Notes under the pieces: model-generated
Database searches by the model: none
What the model saw: only the letters and a program-made list of their open reading frames with translations
Told to the model about the DNA's origin: nothing
Translations under genes and position numbers: made by a program
From: CBDDBU01 sp965226045
GTDB lineage: Bacteria; Pseudomonadota; Alphaproteobacteria; VGEJ01
Reading direction: 5' to 3'
DNA: 64,000 nucleotides
Assembly (NCBI GenBank): GCA_965226045.1
Contig: CBDDBU010000028.1
Span: 124,001-188,000 of the forward strand
Shown: positions 8,541 to 17,861 of the stretch, one piece after another
Layout: each line of letters starts with the position of its first letter
How positions within the stretch are numbered: the stretch's first letter is position 1

Positions 8541-9006
8541 AGCAGTCCCAGTTGTTGGCTCTCGCTGACAGGCAAGTGCCGCAACTGAGTGAGATTCATC
8601 GACATAGGCGACGAGTGGCGCATTCGGTCCGACGAGCATCAGTGGATCGATGCGACGTAACCAGTACTTGTACACCTCATCATCAGGGACCAATTCCTCC
8701 AAATCCCCCTTTGTCAGGGACCAATCCTCCTTAGTATCACCGCGCAGCTCAAGGTACTCACGCCAACGGAGGTGTCGAGGCCGCGAATTGTAGAGCGCTT
8801 GATGCTGCGGCGGCGACTTGTCCCAGAGCCGGTATGCCCCCGTTGCCGAGGTTATCGATCGCCGCATAGGTGACCGTTGCCGCCGCATGCGTCGGCTCAA
8901 AAAGGGGGAGCCCCGTGCGTTCGACATGTGCGAGCGCGGTTTCGACGAAGCGGGACGTCACCAGGGTGGCGCCCACGCCGGCGAGAAAGAAGCGTCTGGA
9001 TGTCAT
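8541..9006 (-). pseudogene. Tat-signal protein of unknown family, frameshifted
   Basis: A minus-strand gene starts at 9006 behind a good ribosome binding site (ggagaaag). It encodes a twin-arginine leader MTSRRFFLAGVGATLV with cleavage near ALA-H, then reads LPLFEPTHAAATVTYAAIDN. At about 8840-8846 a run of five G shifts the frame. In the shifted frame a coding-looking stretch continues (AYRLWDKSPPQHQ, HLRWREYLELRGD, VYKYWLRRIDPLMLVGPN) until it meets the 3' end of the ABC ATPase gene. I do not recognise the family. It could be a redox accessory protein of the GMC oxidoreductase upstream, but nothing in the sequence proves that. Confidence 0.45.
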
Positions 9007-9384
9007 GGTCTTTCTCCGCTTTAGTGCTTCAGGCTCACTGCCTCGGCGCACAAGCTGAAGATCAAGTGCCGAACCCGTAAGGTGGGTCAGCCCATCGAAA
9101 AAACCGCCACAGCCAAAGGCCGGGCGGTTCCCAACGCTGTAGCTGCATTTGTTAAGCGCCCGCAAGTGCATGCTCAAATCGGCGCTGTGTCAGGGCGACT
9201 TTGGTCTCATCTGCCTGACACCGGAAGCTTGGACCGCGTATTTCGCTACGTCAAGCTTGCACTTTTGGTCCCCGTCGAGGTCTCAGCGTGCCAGTCATCC
9301 GTGCCAGTCATCCGTGCTGGTTAATCGAGTTCCGGATCGGGTGGCGAGCCATAGACAATCTGAAAACGGTCGCACGTGACGACT
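9007..9384. other. Intergenic stretch with no gene seen
   Basis: About 380 bases between the Tat-signal remnant and an unrecognised broken frame. A short tandem repeat, gtgccagtcatcc, occurs at about 9289-9313. I see no supported coding sequence. Confidence 0.4.
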
Positions 9385-9666
9385 ATGACGCTAGCCCTGA
9401 GGGCAGAATCGAGCCGTGGGCTCGTGTCGAACGGCTATTCACGTCAAAATGCGGACGCGATCGCGGCGCTCGGTAGTGAATAGGGCACGCCAATCTTTGC
9501 CGCGTCGATCGGCGAGGGACCGAAGGTTTATGGCATTCGTGTGGGCAGCCCTCGCCAGCGCAATGAGCTTGTCCCAAAACTGCAAGTCTGGTCGCGCTCG
9601 CAACAGCACTGGCTGTTGTCTGACGAATTGGCCTCCGTTCGAAGAGTCGAGAAGCAACCTCTCTAG
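9385..9666 (+). pseudogene. Unrecognised broken reading frame
   Basis: From an ATG at 9385 one frame reads LALRAESSRGLVSNGYSRQN and ADAIAALGSE, meets a single TAG near 9480, and continues in the same frame as GTPIFAASIGEGPKVYGIRV to a stop at 9664-9666. The composition looks like coding sequence with one nonsense change, possibly a Gln codon turned to TAG. An antisense frame of 105 codons (9439-9756) competes with it. I recognise neither. The gene after it is on the other strand. Confidence 0.25.
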
Positions 9667-9781
9667 ACCCGGCGAGTGCGCCACGAGGGGCCGCGTAGAG
9701 CTGACGTGACTCAGCGGCGGCCGAAACGACCGGTCGCTGGCCATAAACAGACTCATGCCGCTAGGCAGCGCGGCCGATAGA

Positions 9782-11386
9782 TTAGATCTCGTTGCCCCGC
9801 ATCCTCTCGACGATGTATTCGGCCTGGCGGATGGCCAGCGCCACGATGGTCAGCGTCGGATTGGCCGCACCACTAGTGGTGAACTGACTTCCGTCCGAGA
9901 CGAACAGGTTGGAGATGTCGTGGCTCTGGCCCCATCGGTTGACGACGCCGTCGCGCGGATCGTCGGCCATGCGATTGGTACCCATGTTGTGCGAGGCTGG
10001 ACCCATCGGTGCCTCCACTACGCTATTGGGGTTGAGCGCTTCCACGAGTGCGGTGCCCTGCTTATAAGCGTGGCTCTTCATCGCGATCTCGTTGCGGCTC
10101 TCATCCATATTGACGAGCGGGATAGGGAGGCCGTGGCGATCCTTCTCGGTGGGGTGGAGCGTGATGCGGTTTTGTTCGAGCGGCATGTCCTCGCCGAGGA
10201 TGTACATACAGGCCATGTGGGCGTAGCCCTCAAATAAGCTCGCGACGTCGCGGCCCCATTGTTTGGGCGCCATCCAGTCCGCCAAACCCGGCAAGCCGAC
10301 CCCGCCGGTTGCGAGGAAGTAGTAACCGCCGGCGAAGCCGCGGCTCGGATCGAAGCGGATCTCGTCTTCGATGGTGCCGGCACCGACGCGGCCGCGGTGG
10401 AAGTTGACCGGCTTGTCGAAAGTCGCGAATACCTGAGCGTTAACGTGAATCATGTGGTGCTTTCCAACCAGGCCGGAGCTGTTGGCAAGGCCGTCCGGGA
10501 ATTTCGCAGAGGCCGAGTTGAGCAACAATCGCGGGCCCTCGATAGAATTGCAGGCGAGACACACGAGCCGCGCCTTTTGGAAGTGCTGGGCGCCTTGCTC
10601 GTCGGCGTAGAGCACGCCGGTCACGCGTCCCGCCTCGTTGTGATGGACCTGTAGGACCATGCTTTTGGCGCGCACCTCGCAATGCCCGGTCGCCTCGGCT
10701 GTGGGAATCTCGGTGTACAGCGTCGACCACTTGGCGCCGGACTTGCAGCCCGACATGCAGAAGCCTATCTCATCGCACGCATTGCGCCCACCGCGCGGCA
10801 CCTGGTTGATGGCGACGCGGCCGTTGTGGAAATTGGTGTAGCCAACCCGTCGCGCGGCCGCGCGCATCAGCTTGGACATGTTGTTGGGGGGCATCTGTGG
10901 GATGCCCTTGCTGCCGGCGACGCCCATGCGGTCCTCGGCGCGTTCGTAGTAAGGCTCGATGTCGTCGAAGTCGATCGGCCAGTCCATGAGGTTCGCGCCA
11001 GCGATCTCGCCGTAGGTAGAGCGCGCCTTCATCTCGTGCGCCTGGAGGCGCGGGCAGTTGCCGACCCAGTGGATCGAGCAGCCGCCGACCGCCTTGACCT
11101 GCAATCCCGGCAGATCGGGCCAGTCGCGGACCAGCGGGTGATCGCCCGTGGTGCGCCGCTGATCGCGCCACGACAGCAACTGGTCCATCAAGTACGGATC
11201 GTTCTCGAAATCGGTCAGGTAGTCGTAGCGTGGCCCGGCATCGAACAGGACGACGTCGATGCCGTTCTGGCAGAGCTCGTTCGCCAGTGTGCCACCGCCT
11301 GGTCCGCTACCGACGACGACCACGATCTCTTCGTCATGGTCGAAGGTAACCGCGGCCACATCGCGGTCTTGATCCGTCGCACTCAT
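9782..11386 (-). CDS. GMC-family oxidoreductase
   Basis: A 534-residue FAD-dependent glucose-methanol-choline oxidoreductase. The N-terminal Rossmann motif is VVVVGSGPGGGTLANEL (about residue 21), a flavin-contact segment is VGGCSIHWVGNCPR (about 101), and the C-terminal GMC domain has SHNMGTNRMADDP and DGSQFTTSGAANPT (about 465-505), where family members keep the catalytic His and a second base. Proteins of this type oxidise sugars, polyols or alcohols, often in the periplasm together with a Tat-exported small subunit. This protein has no obvious signal, so its location is unclear. The Tat-signal remnant at 8541-9006 lies downstream on the same strand. The substrate is unknown. Confidence 0.88.
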   Translation of the reverse strand: MSATDQDRDVAAVTFDHDEEIVVVVGSGPGGGTLANELCQNGIDVVLFDAGPRYDYLTDFENDPYLMDQLLSWRDQRRTTGDHPLVRDWPDLPGLQVKAVGGCSIHWVGNCPRLQAHEMKARSTYGEIAGANLMDWPIDFDDIEPYYERAEDRMGVAGSKGIPQMPPNNMSKLMRAAARRVGYTNFHNGRVAINQVPRGGRNACDEIGFCMSGCKSGAKWSTLYTEIPTAEATGHCEVRAKSMVLQVHHNEAGRVTGVLYADEQGAQHFQKARLVCLACNSIEGPRLLLNSASAKFPDGLANSSGLVGKHHMIHVNAQVFATFDKPVNFHRGRVGAGTIEDEIRFDPSRGFAGGYYFLATGGVGLPGLADWMAPKQWGRDVASLFEGYAHMACMYILGEDMPLEQNRITLHPTEKDRHGLPIPLVNMDESRNEIAMKSHAYKQGTALVEALNPNSVVEAPMGPASHNMGTNRMADDPRDGVVNRWGQSHDISNLFVSDGSQFTTSGAANPTLTIVALAIRQAEYIVERMRGNEI

Positions 11387-11471
11387 CCCGTTTCCTCATT
11401 TATTGCGATCCACGCCGGTGCCCGACCGCTGGTCTCACGCGGGCAAGCTGAATCAAAGAACCGGCCAAACG

Positions 11472-11597
11472 TTAGGGTAATGGCAATCGCTCGAGATGTC
11501 CGTCCCGGATTAGCGAACGGAAGTGATTCTCGACTTTCCCTGCAGCGACAGGCGAATCCACCAGCAGCCCGAGTTCAATATTTCGCTCTTCCGCGGC
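11472..11597 (-). pseudogene. Short fragment resembling the C-terminus of a phospholipase D-like protein
   Basis: A minus-strand frame reads NIELGLLVDSPVAAGKVENH and then FRSLIRDGHLERLPLP before a stop. This resembles the segment after the second HKD motif in phospholipase D/cardiolipin synthase proteins. No HKD motif or start is present, so at most this is a remnant. The rest of 11387-11882 shows no gene. Confidence 0.25.
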
Positions 11598-11882
11598 GGC
11601 TGTGAAGTTGGCGGGAGTTCAGCCTCTACCACTTCATGGACGGCTCGCCCTACGAGGGGACAGGCCGATTGAATGCCCGCATCCCGCGACGCGGGCGCGG
11701 CGTCTTCAGAGTGACAACCGATAGAACGTATTGGCTTCGGCCATCCATGGAGCTCGGTCGCTTCCGGTTGCACCTCGGCATCCACTAGCACCCCGCCGCC
11801 GCACAGCGTGCCAGGCGATGGCGTTCGTCGCCTTGGACGGACAAGGGAGGTAGTCTGCCGAGCACGCGAACCGGAGGCGCCG

Positions 11883-12749
11883 ATGAACCTGAGCGATTCC
11901 AAGCACCCCAATGTGGACCAGATCGCGTTCTGGGATGGTGAAACCGGCCAGAGGTGGGTCCGCCATCAAGGGATGCTCGATGCGATTCTTCACCCCTTCG
12001 GGGTGCGGGTGATGGAGCGGGCCGGTCTGTCACCCGGCGAGCGTGTCCTCGACGTCGGCTGCGGCTGCGGGCAGACGACTGTGGAGATCGCTCAGAGGCT
12101 CGAGCCTCAGGGCGCGGTGACGGGTGTCGATGTCTCGAGCGCGATGCTCGCTCAGGCTCTGACGCGGGCCGAGGGGATGACGGGCGCCGACATTGCCTTC
12201 GAACGTGCGGACGCCGAGACCCACGCCTTTGCGGACGGCGCCTTCGATCTCGTGTTCTCCCGCTTCGGCACCATGTTTTTCGCCAACCCCGATGCGGCTT
12301 TCTCAAACCTCAGAGCGGCGCTTGCGCCGGGAGGCCGAGTCGGGTTCGTTTGCTGGCAGAAGTCCGAGGACAACCCGTGGTTCATGGTCCAGATTGGCGT
12401 CGCCGAGCGCTGCGGTCTTGCCATCGAGCTGGCCGGGCCCAACGATCCCGGCCCTTTTCAGCTCGCCGAATCCGGGCGTCTGCAGGCGCTCCTCGAGGGA
12501 GCAGGCTTCGCCGACATCGTCTGCGAGGGCCACGATCAGCCCTTCATCATACCCGTGGCCGCCGACCTCGATCAGGCGGTCCGCTTCGCCATGGAGATGG
12601 GACCGATCACCCGCGTGCTCGACGGGGCCGATGATGCCATGCGGTCCCGAATTGGCAACGAGCTCACGGCGGCGTTTTCGCCGCACGCAGGATCCGACGG
12701 CGTGCGGATGGACGCCGCCAGCTGGATCGTCACCGCCCGCCGTTCCTGA
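11883..12749 (+). CDS. Class I SAM-dependent methyltransferase
   Basis: A 288-residue soluble methyltransferase with motif I VLDVGCGCGQTTVEIAQRL (about residue 53), acidic motif II GVDVSSAMLAQA (about 80) and post-motif FDLVFSRFGTMFF (about 121). I take the ATG at 11883 because homology to the family begins a few residues later (FWDGETGQRWVRHQ). It resembles the UbiE/MenG-like group of uncertain substrate. Neighbours are a recombinase remnant and a second, unrelated small methyltransferase at 13157, all within the island. Confidence 0.85.
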   Translation: MNLSDSKHPNVDQIAFWDGETGQRWVRHQGMLDAILHPFGVRVMERAGLSPGERVLDVGCGCGQTTVEIAQRLEPQGAVTGVDVSSAMLAQALTRAEGMTGADIAFERADAETHAFADGAFDLVFSRFGTMFFANPDAAFSNLRAALAPGGRVGFVCWQKSEDNPWFMVQIGVAERCGLAIELAGPNDPGPFQLAESGRLQALLEGAGFADIVCEGHDQPFIIPVAADLDQAVRFAMEMGPITRVLDGADDAMRSRIGNELTAAFSPHAGSDGVRMDAASWIVTARRS

Positions 12750-12787
12750 TCCTACGAACCTCTTGAAAGCCCGCGTCTCGCTACGGA

Positions 12788-13015
12788 ATGGTGCGACGAC
12801 AACAAGAGATCGAGGCCTTCGTTCGGCGTATCATCGCGGAGATCGATGCCGTGAAGGCAGCGGGTACGACCGGAGCGCAAGCGATTGCCGACCGGCTCAA
12901 TGCGAGGGGCGTCACCAGCCGCAGGGGCCGGCACTGGACCGGCGCGACCATTGCGAAGTTCCTCAGCAGCCCCGGTGCGAAGCGCTACGGGCCGGACGGG
13001 CAAGGCAGGGAGGGT
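12788..13015 (+). pseudogene. Recombinase/resolvase C-terminal remnant
   Basis: The frame reads RRIIAEIDAVKAAGTTGAQA, then IADRLNARGVTSRRGRHWTG and ATIAKFLSSPG. This is the helix-turn-helix region found at the C-terminus of serine recombinases (GIA..LNARGI.T.RGG.W...V..IL.R). The catalytic N-terminal domain is absent. The frame stays open into the next gene, but that gene has its own ATG and ribosome binding site at 13157, so I treat this part as a remnant. Confidence 0.5.
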
Positions 13016-13156
13016 GTCTTGAGGCGCTCGCCCCCGACCTCGTCGGCCGGGCGCGTCGGAGAACCGGATAAGCAACCTCGGCAGCCGCCGGCTGATCGTG
13101 ATCGGGCAGAACTTCCACGCGACGCGTGGCCTGCCTCGCTCGGCGCGGAGGTGACG

Positions 13157-13795
13157 ATGAATATCGAGGAACTGTCGCAAATCTCCGAAACGACGATTGC
13201 TCACTATGATCGATCAGCCAGAGCTTACTGTGACGGCACTCGGGATCACGATGTCAGCCAAAACTACGCGGCGCTCCTGGATTCAATCGAGGGCGATCCC
13301 CCGCATTCCATTCTCGATCTAGGCTGCGGACCGGGCAGAGATCTCCAGTATTTTCGTTCGCGGGGACACGAAGCCGTGGGCTTGGACGGATCGAAGAAGT
13401 TCGTGGTTATGGCGCACGCCCATTCGGGTTGTGAGGTTCTCCACCAGGACTTTCTCAAGATGAAATTACCGGAGAGCCGGTTCGACGGCGTGTTTGCGAA
13501 CGCGGCGCTGTTCCACGTGCCGAGTCAGGAGTTGCCGAGGGTGCTGGACGAGATTGCAGAAACCTTGAGGCCCCGAGGCGTCTTGTTCTGCTCAAACCCA
13601 AGGGGACACAACGAAGAGGGTTGGAGGGGCGATCGCTATAGCTGCTTCTTCGATCTAAACACCTGGCGCAACTATCTCTGTGACGCTGGGTTCGTCGAAC
13701 TGAACCACTATTACCGACCCCCAGGGCTCCCGCATCACAAACAACCTTGGCTCGCAACCGTGTCGCGCAGAGCGAACACAGCTATCGTTTCGTGA
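13157..13795 (+). CDS. Class I SAM-dependent methyltransferase
   Basis: A 212-residue methyltransferase. Motif I is ILDLGCGPGRDLQYF (about residue 54), the acidic loop is AVGLDGSKKFVVMA (about 73), and the FDGVFANAALFHVP region (about 109) is typical of Methyltransf_11/25 proteins. The start at 13157 (MNIEELSQIS) follows ggcgcggaggtgacg, a good ribosome binding site. An open frame extends upstream into a recombinase-like remnant, which I exclude. The substrate is unknown. Confidence 0.85.
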   Translation: MNIEELSQISETTIAHYDRSARAYCDGTRDHDVSQNYAALLDSIEGDPPHSILDLGCGPGRDLQYFRSRGHEAVGLDGSKKFVVMAHAHSGCEVLHQDFLKMKLPESRFDGVFANAALFHVPSQELPRVLDEIAETLRPRGVLFCSNPRGHNEEGWRGDRYSCFFDLNTWRNYLCDAGFVELNHYYRPPGLPHHKQPWLATVSRRANTAIVS

Positions 13796-13838
13796 CTAAC
13801 TTGGGCCTCCAGAAGACGTGGATCCACTGCGGTCTCAC

Positions 13839-13949
13839 GGACAGTGTGAGATCTGGTCGCAGGCTCCGACCCTTCAGTTCGCCCCGCGCGGCGCGCAATC
13901 TCTCGAAGGTCTGGCCGAACCCATGGACATCTACGCGGCCCTCAACTGA
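13839..13949 (+). pseudogene. Fragment resembling the C-terminus of a class III adenylate cyclase-like protein
   Basis: The frame reads EIWSQAPTLQFAPRGAQSLE and GLAEPMDIYAALN before a stop. This matches the common end of nucleotidyl-cyclase-domain proteins (F..LG.Q.LKG...PV.VY). Nothing upstream restores the catalytic domain. The remaining bases up to about 14200 show no gene. Confidence 0.3.
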
Positions 13950-14200
13950 GTGCCAGGCGGATCACCTCGCGCGAGCTGTTGAAGTAGCGGAAGGGATCGC
14001 GCATTGCCGGAAGCTAAGGAACCTCGTTAGGGGCCTTTAGCCGATTTACTCTGACAATGCCCGGATGGATTTGAATCTGACGCGGTCTAGAGCGTCCTCA
14101 CGCATAACCTCCGAAATGAACAAAACGAAGATAAAGCCCTCGTCACGTCCGACTGAGTCCTAAATTTGAATTATGTTCGGGCAGCCTCAGGTTTCGTCCA

Positions 14201-14421
14201 TCTCTTCAAATTCTCGCATCACCTGATCGATTGCGTCGTGCTTATGGGAAGGAGTAGCTGATACCAGCTACCCATTGAAAACATTGGTGGGCGCGCCAGG
14301 TCGAGGACCTCCTGTCCGAGCGCGGCATCGATATCTGCCACGAGACGGTCCGGTTTCTGGTGGAGCCGGTTCGGTCCGATGTTCGCTGCGGAGATCCGCA
14401 AGCGACGTGTTGATAGCCGGT
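14201..14421 (+). pseudogene. IS6-family transposase N-terminal remnant
   Basis: A short segment, LFKFSHHLIDCVVL, is followed by a break, then RQVEDLLSERGIDICHETVR. After a one-base shift at about 14350 it reads WSRFGPMFAAEIRKRRVD. These are the N-terminal zinc/helix-turn-helix motifs of IS6 (IS26-like) transposases. The fragment is cut at 14422 by the end of an IS5-type element. It is dead. Confidence 0.7.
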
Positions 14422-15164
14422 GGCTTTGGTGCATGGACCTGAGGATTAGTATATCTGGCTCCGCTTCCGTCTTTGAGAGTTTGTCATGCCTTTCAAGTTC
14501 CATGCATCGCGTCGCCACCATATCCCCAGAGCCAAGTACCGGGTCATGAACTGGCCGGATTATGACCGTGGTTTGGTTCAGCGCGGCGACATTCGTTTCT
14601 GGATTGATGAGAGCGCCCTGGAGCAATGGGACGCAGCCAAGCGGCGAACTCCTGGTGGCCAGCGGCGGTTTTCAGAGTTGGCGATTTCCACGACACTGAT
14701 GCTGGGGGTGGTCTTCAGACTGCCGCTGCGCCAGACGGAAGGCTTTGTGCGTTCCCTCGTGGACTTGATGGGGTGTGATCTGCCGGTGCCGGATCACACC
14801 ACGCTGTCGCGGCGGCGGCGAACGGTGGATGTCGTTGTGGAAACCAGCACGAACAAGCGGTCTACGGGTATCGTGCTGGATTCCACGGGCCTGAAATTCT
14901 TTGGCGCTGGCGAGTGGGCTCGCGCCAAGCACGGTGAAACGCGGCGCTCGTGGCGCAAGCTGCATATCTCGGTTGACCCGGCCAGCAGCGAGATACGGGC
15001 GCATGAACTGACCGGTGACGACACGGCCGGATGCGACGATGGCGGGACCGCTGGTCGCCGGTTCCGGTGGGATGATCCGGCGCGTGTTTGCCGACGGCGC
15101 CTATGACGGGGAGCCCGTGACAAAAGCGATCCGAGAAGCTCGGCCACCGAATTCACCACCTGAA
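14422..15164 (+). mobile_element. IS5-family insertion sequence, 3'-truncated copy
   Basis: The left inverted repeat ggctttggtgcatgga is at 14422-14437 and the next roughly 740 bases follow the IS5 copy at 3683-4472 almost base for base on the opposite strand. Similarity stops at 15164, inside the transposase gene, and no right end is present. Confidence 0.85.
14486..15164 (+). pseudogene. IS5-family transposase, frameshifted and truncated
   Basis: It is near-identical to the first half of the IS5 transposase at 3683-4408 up to HELTGDDTA. There one extra G (about 15029, cggccggatg against cggccgatg) shifts the frame. The original frame resumes at MAGPLVAGSGGMIRRVFADG and runs to PPNSPPE, where similarity ends. 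The third catalytic residue is missing. Not functional. Confidence 0.88.
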
Positions 15165-15799
15165 TTTCGCGCCGTGCGTCCGCATCATTCCAAGTGGCGA
15201 CCGACGCCTTGAGCGTGCGGACAGCTCCATGTCGGTAATCTTGCGGCTTTTCGGGCCGGTCGACTCTTCCATGACGACACGCTCCTCGGCGTCGTAGAGA
15301 TCGGCTTCGAGGATAACGGCGGCGCTATCCGGTTCCGGCAGCTCGACCGGCTCTGGCTCGACCACGGCAGGCGGCTTCGATTTCGGCGTAGTGGACGCGA
15401 GGGAGGCTCGAAGGCAGTCGCCCGGATACTGACCCAAATTTCCAGCGCTGGAAATTTGACGAGCGACGCACAATTGGCCGGCTAGAGGACGAGATGCCGG
15501 ACATATCCAGCCAAGGGAGCCACGCGCCATGCGTGGCCCTTCTTTTCGATTAGGAATTGGCCAGTCGCCATGCCGACAGGACGGCGCTTTTCTCGCACTT
15601 TTCGATCATGTCGGCAGCGCGCGGCTCAGCGACGCGCTGGATCAAGCTCATCTTCCGGTCGAGGGCGGTGTCGCTAAGCGCCGCGAGCGCATTGCTTGCG
15701 CCACCCGACGCACTTATGGCATTTTCAGACATCTGAGTACCCGCATGAGTTCAGGCCCGCAGTGCGGTGCCGCCACGGTGGGCTGATTCGTTCAGGCCG
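15165..15799. other. Gene-poor island DNA with one or two coding-like remnants
   Basis: On the minus strand at about 15182-15420 a proline/glutamate-rich frame (PPAVVEPEPVELPEPDSAAV, then DLYDAEERVVMEES and SRKITDMEL) looks like coding sequence. After a shift it continues as TLKASVATWNDADARRE. I do not recognise it. A separate 60-codon frame at 15550-15732 (minus) has no motif and no clear ribosome binding site. Both lie between the broken IS5 and the decayed excisionase, so they are probably relics of the mobile element tied to the integrase. Confidence 0.35.
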
Positions 15800-15987
15800 C
15801 GTGGGCCTCCCCGAGCGCGCGGGGCGCCCGGCCAGCTATTCCTCAATTTCGGAGGCGGGCCTACGCACGGCGCGAGGCCGACCTGAATGGGTTCCAAATT
15901 GGCCGCAGCGCATGAGTCGGTAGATGGTAGTCCGGGCGATTCCGCAGCGGGTCTCGACTTCCTCGCGGCCATCAGGCGGTCGGTCAT
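15800..15987 (-). pseudogene. AlpA-type excisionase/regulator, frameshifted
   Basis: Behind a good ribosome binding site (ggagg), the frame begins MTDRLMAAR at 15987. After a shift it reads EVETRCGIARTTIYRLMRCG and ASEIEE, which is the AlpA/MerR-like winged helix of phage and island excisionases. A TAG stands where the usual Trp of the EIEEWL motif would be. AlpA proteins control excision of islands like the one whose integrase is at 16536. With both a shift and a stop this copy is almost certainly inactive, which would lock the island in place. Confidence 0.7.
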
Positions 15988-16087
15988 GGGGCGTCCTCCG
16001 GTTGATCTTTCCGGAGGGTGCCGCAAGAGCCCGGAGGGGCAAAGCGAATACCGGGCAACAACGCGCCCCGGCTTTTCCCGTGTCAGT

Positions 16088-16543
16088 CTATGCCGGCGGT
16101 GCGCAGGACGCCGCCAACGTGTCCTTGTCGATGTCGGCCGCTTGGGCGAGTAACCCAACCGCTACATGGCGCTGATAGCCTTGCCGCTTCAGGCTCCCGA
16201 ACATGTCGACGATCGCCTTGTGCCGCCATGCCGTGCTCGGGCGTCCTGTCAGCTTGGGCGGTCCGACCGCCAGGGCTTCTAACGCGACGGCCGCCAACGC
16301 ATCCCGCGCGGTCGGATGAAGCGTCTCCCGCTTGCAGGCAAAGCGTTCCAGCAAGCCATATGCTGCCTGCCGGCCTGCGATGGGCCATCGGGGTTCGTGC
16401 GCCATCTCGGAGAGCCACCGGATCATCCACGCTTGTTGATCGGGATCATCGGGCCAAAAGAACGAATCACCCGGGCGCTCGTATGAGCGACGGGCGATGT
16501 CTAGTCCCTCGCGGAGCCGCTCGGCCATGTTGCGATCAGGCAT
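16088..16543 (-). CDS. Conserved-looking island protein of unknown function
   Basis: A 151-residue soluble protein with no motif I recognise; it is rich in Arg, Trp and Ala (YERPGDSFFWPDDPDQQ, WRHKAIVDMFGSLKRQGY). It overlaps the end of the integrase gene by eight bases (16536-16543), so it is very likely translated with it. Its position between an integrase and an AlpA-type gene suggests a role in the island's own biology, but this is only context. Confidence 0.6.
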   Translation of the reverse strand: MPDRNMAERLREGLDIARRSYERPGDSFFWPDDPDQQAWMIRWLSEMAHEPRWPIAGRQAAYGLLERFACKRETLHPTARDALAAVALEALAVGPPKLTGRPSTAWRHKAIVDMFGSLKRQGYQRHVAVGLLAQAADIDKDTLAASCAPPA

Positions 16544-17720
16544 GAAGCTTCACCACCTCGGCGCCGGCGGTTCCGGTCACGAAACGGCCCCATTGGGCCA
16601 TCAGCGCGCGCCGCCGCTCTAGCAGGTCGGAGCGTGCATAGGCGGCCTCGACAGCATCCGCGACCGCATGCGCAAGCGCCCGCTCCATGACGGCGTGCGG
16701 CGCGTTGGTGCATTCCGCCGCCCAATCCCGGAACGCGCTTCGAAACCCATGCACCGTCGCCCGGTCGGCGAGCCCACAATCGCGCAAGCATTTAGTGAGG
16801 CCCATATCGCTCAATGGACGGCCGCGCTTTCGAGGGGAGGGGAAGATCAAGCCGCTATCGTCGCGCAGGGCCGCTGCCTCATGCAGCACGGCCAAGGCCG
16901 CAACGCTCAAAGGGACGACGTGCTGGCGCCCGCCTTTCATGCGCGCGCCGGGAATCGTCCATGTCGCCGCGTCCAGGTCGACCTCATCCCAACGCCCGCC
17001 TCGCGCTTCGCCCGACCGCGCGGCGGTCAGGATCAGGAACCGCATGCAGGCCCTCGCCGCCAGCCCCGCAGGCGAGGCGTCTAACGTTTCCAGTGCGCCT
17101 GGGATCTCGACATAGGGCAGGGCGCGGAAGTGTGCCTTCACCCTCGGCATGGACGGGAGCGCGCCGTCGATGCCCTCGCCAGCGGCGTTGTGCTCGACAT
17201 AGCCATGCGCTTGCGCCCATTTCAGGACGGTGCGGACACGCTGGCGAAGTCGCCGGGCGGTTTCGGGCTTCGCGGACCAAATCGGTGTCAGAATCCCCAG
17301 CACGTCACGTCGCTCGATTCGGTCGAGGGGCATCTTGCCGATGGTCGGGAAGGCGTATCGCTCCAAAGTGCTCAGCCACTGAGCAGTGTGCTTGCCGTTC
17401 TTCCACCTGGGCAAGTTCGCCTCATGCACCTTGACCGCAGCCTCAGCGAAGGTCGGTGTTGCCGCCCGGCGTTTCTCGGCCAGCGGATCGCGCCCTTCCG
17501 CAACTGCGAGCCGGTGCGCGTCCGCGAACTGGCGAGCCTTGGCGAGAGTGACGGCCGGATACCCACCCAGCCCTATGTCGCGACGGCGCCAGTCAATCGT
17601 TGCCCGAAGCATCCAGCCTTTCGAGCCGCCTGGCGCGACCCTGAGATACAGGCCCCTGCCGTCATGGTGCATGCCCGGTTTGGTGAGCGCTTTCACCTTT
17701 GCCGCCGTGAGTGCCGTCAT
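16536..17720 (-). CDS. Tyrosine-type site-specific integrase (P4-like)
   Basis: A 394-residue integrase with an N-terminal DUF4102/arm-binding domain (GMHHDGRGLYLRV, GWMLRATIDWRRRDIGLGGY), a SAM-like core-binding domain (about residues 95-180) and the catalytic domain. Catalytic residues are in place: Arg in LTAARSGEARGGRWDEV, HxxR in VHGFRSAFRDWAAE, His in ERALAHAVADAVE and the nucleophile Tyr in AAYARSDLLERR. It lies 142 bases from the 3' end of tRNA-Ser, the usual arrangement for an island integrated in a tRNA gene. Confidence 0.93.
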   Translation of the reverse strand: MTALTAAKVKALTKPGMHHDGRGLYLRVAPGGSKGWMLRATIDWRRRDIGLGGYPAVTLAKARQFADAHRLAVAEGRDPLAEKRRAATPTFAEAAVKVHEANLPRWKNGKHTAQWLSTLERYAFPTIGKMPLDRIERRDVLGILTPIWSAKPETARRLRQRVRTVLKWAQAHGYVEHNAAGEGIDGALPSMPRVKAHFRALPYVEIPGALETLDASPAGLAARACMRFLILTAARSGEARGGRWDEVDLDAATWTIPGARMKGGRQHVVPLSVAALAVLHEAAALRDDSGLIFPSPRKRGRPLSDMGLTKCLRDCGLADRATVHGFRSAFRDWAAECTNAPHAVMERALAHAVADAVEAAYARSDLLERRRALMAQWGRFVTGTAGAEVVKLHA

Positions 17721-17861
17721 GGTCCTTGCCCATCAATTTACCCATCATTCTAAGCGGGAATATACGGCATCATGCGAGCACAGGCAACACAATATAGCAA
17801 CAAAAAACCACTTGTTTTCATGTGATTAGTGACTTCTACGGGAACATCAGGGAAGGGATTC

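Noticed and set aside
12788..13156. A fusion of a recombinase domain to the methyltransferase at 13157
   Set aside because: The frame is open, but the methyltransferase has its own ATG with a good ribosome binding site, and the linker (about 13015-13156) is low-complexity Arg/Pro-rich sequence.
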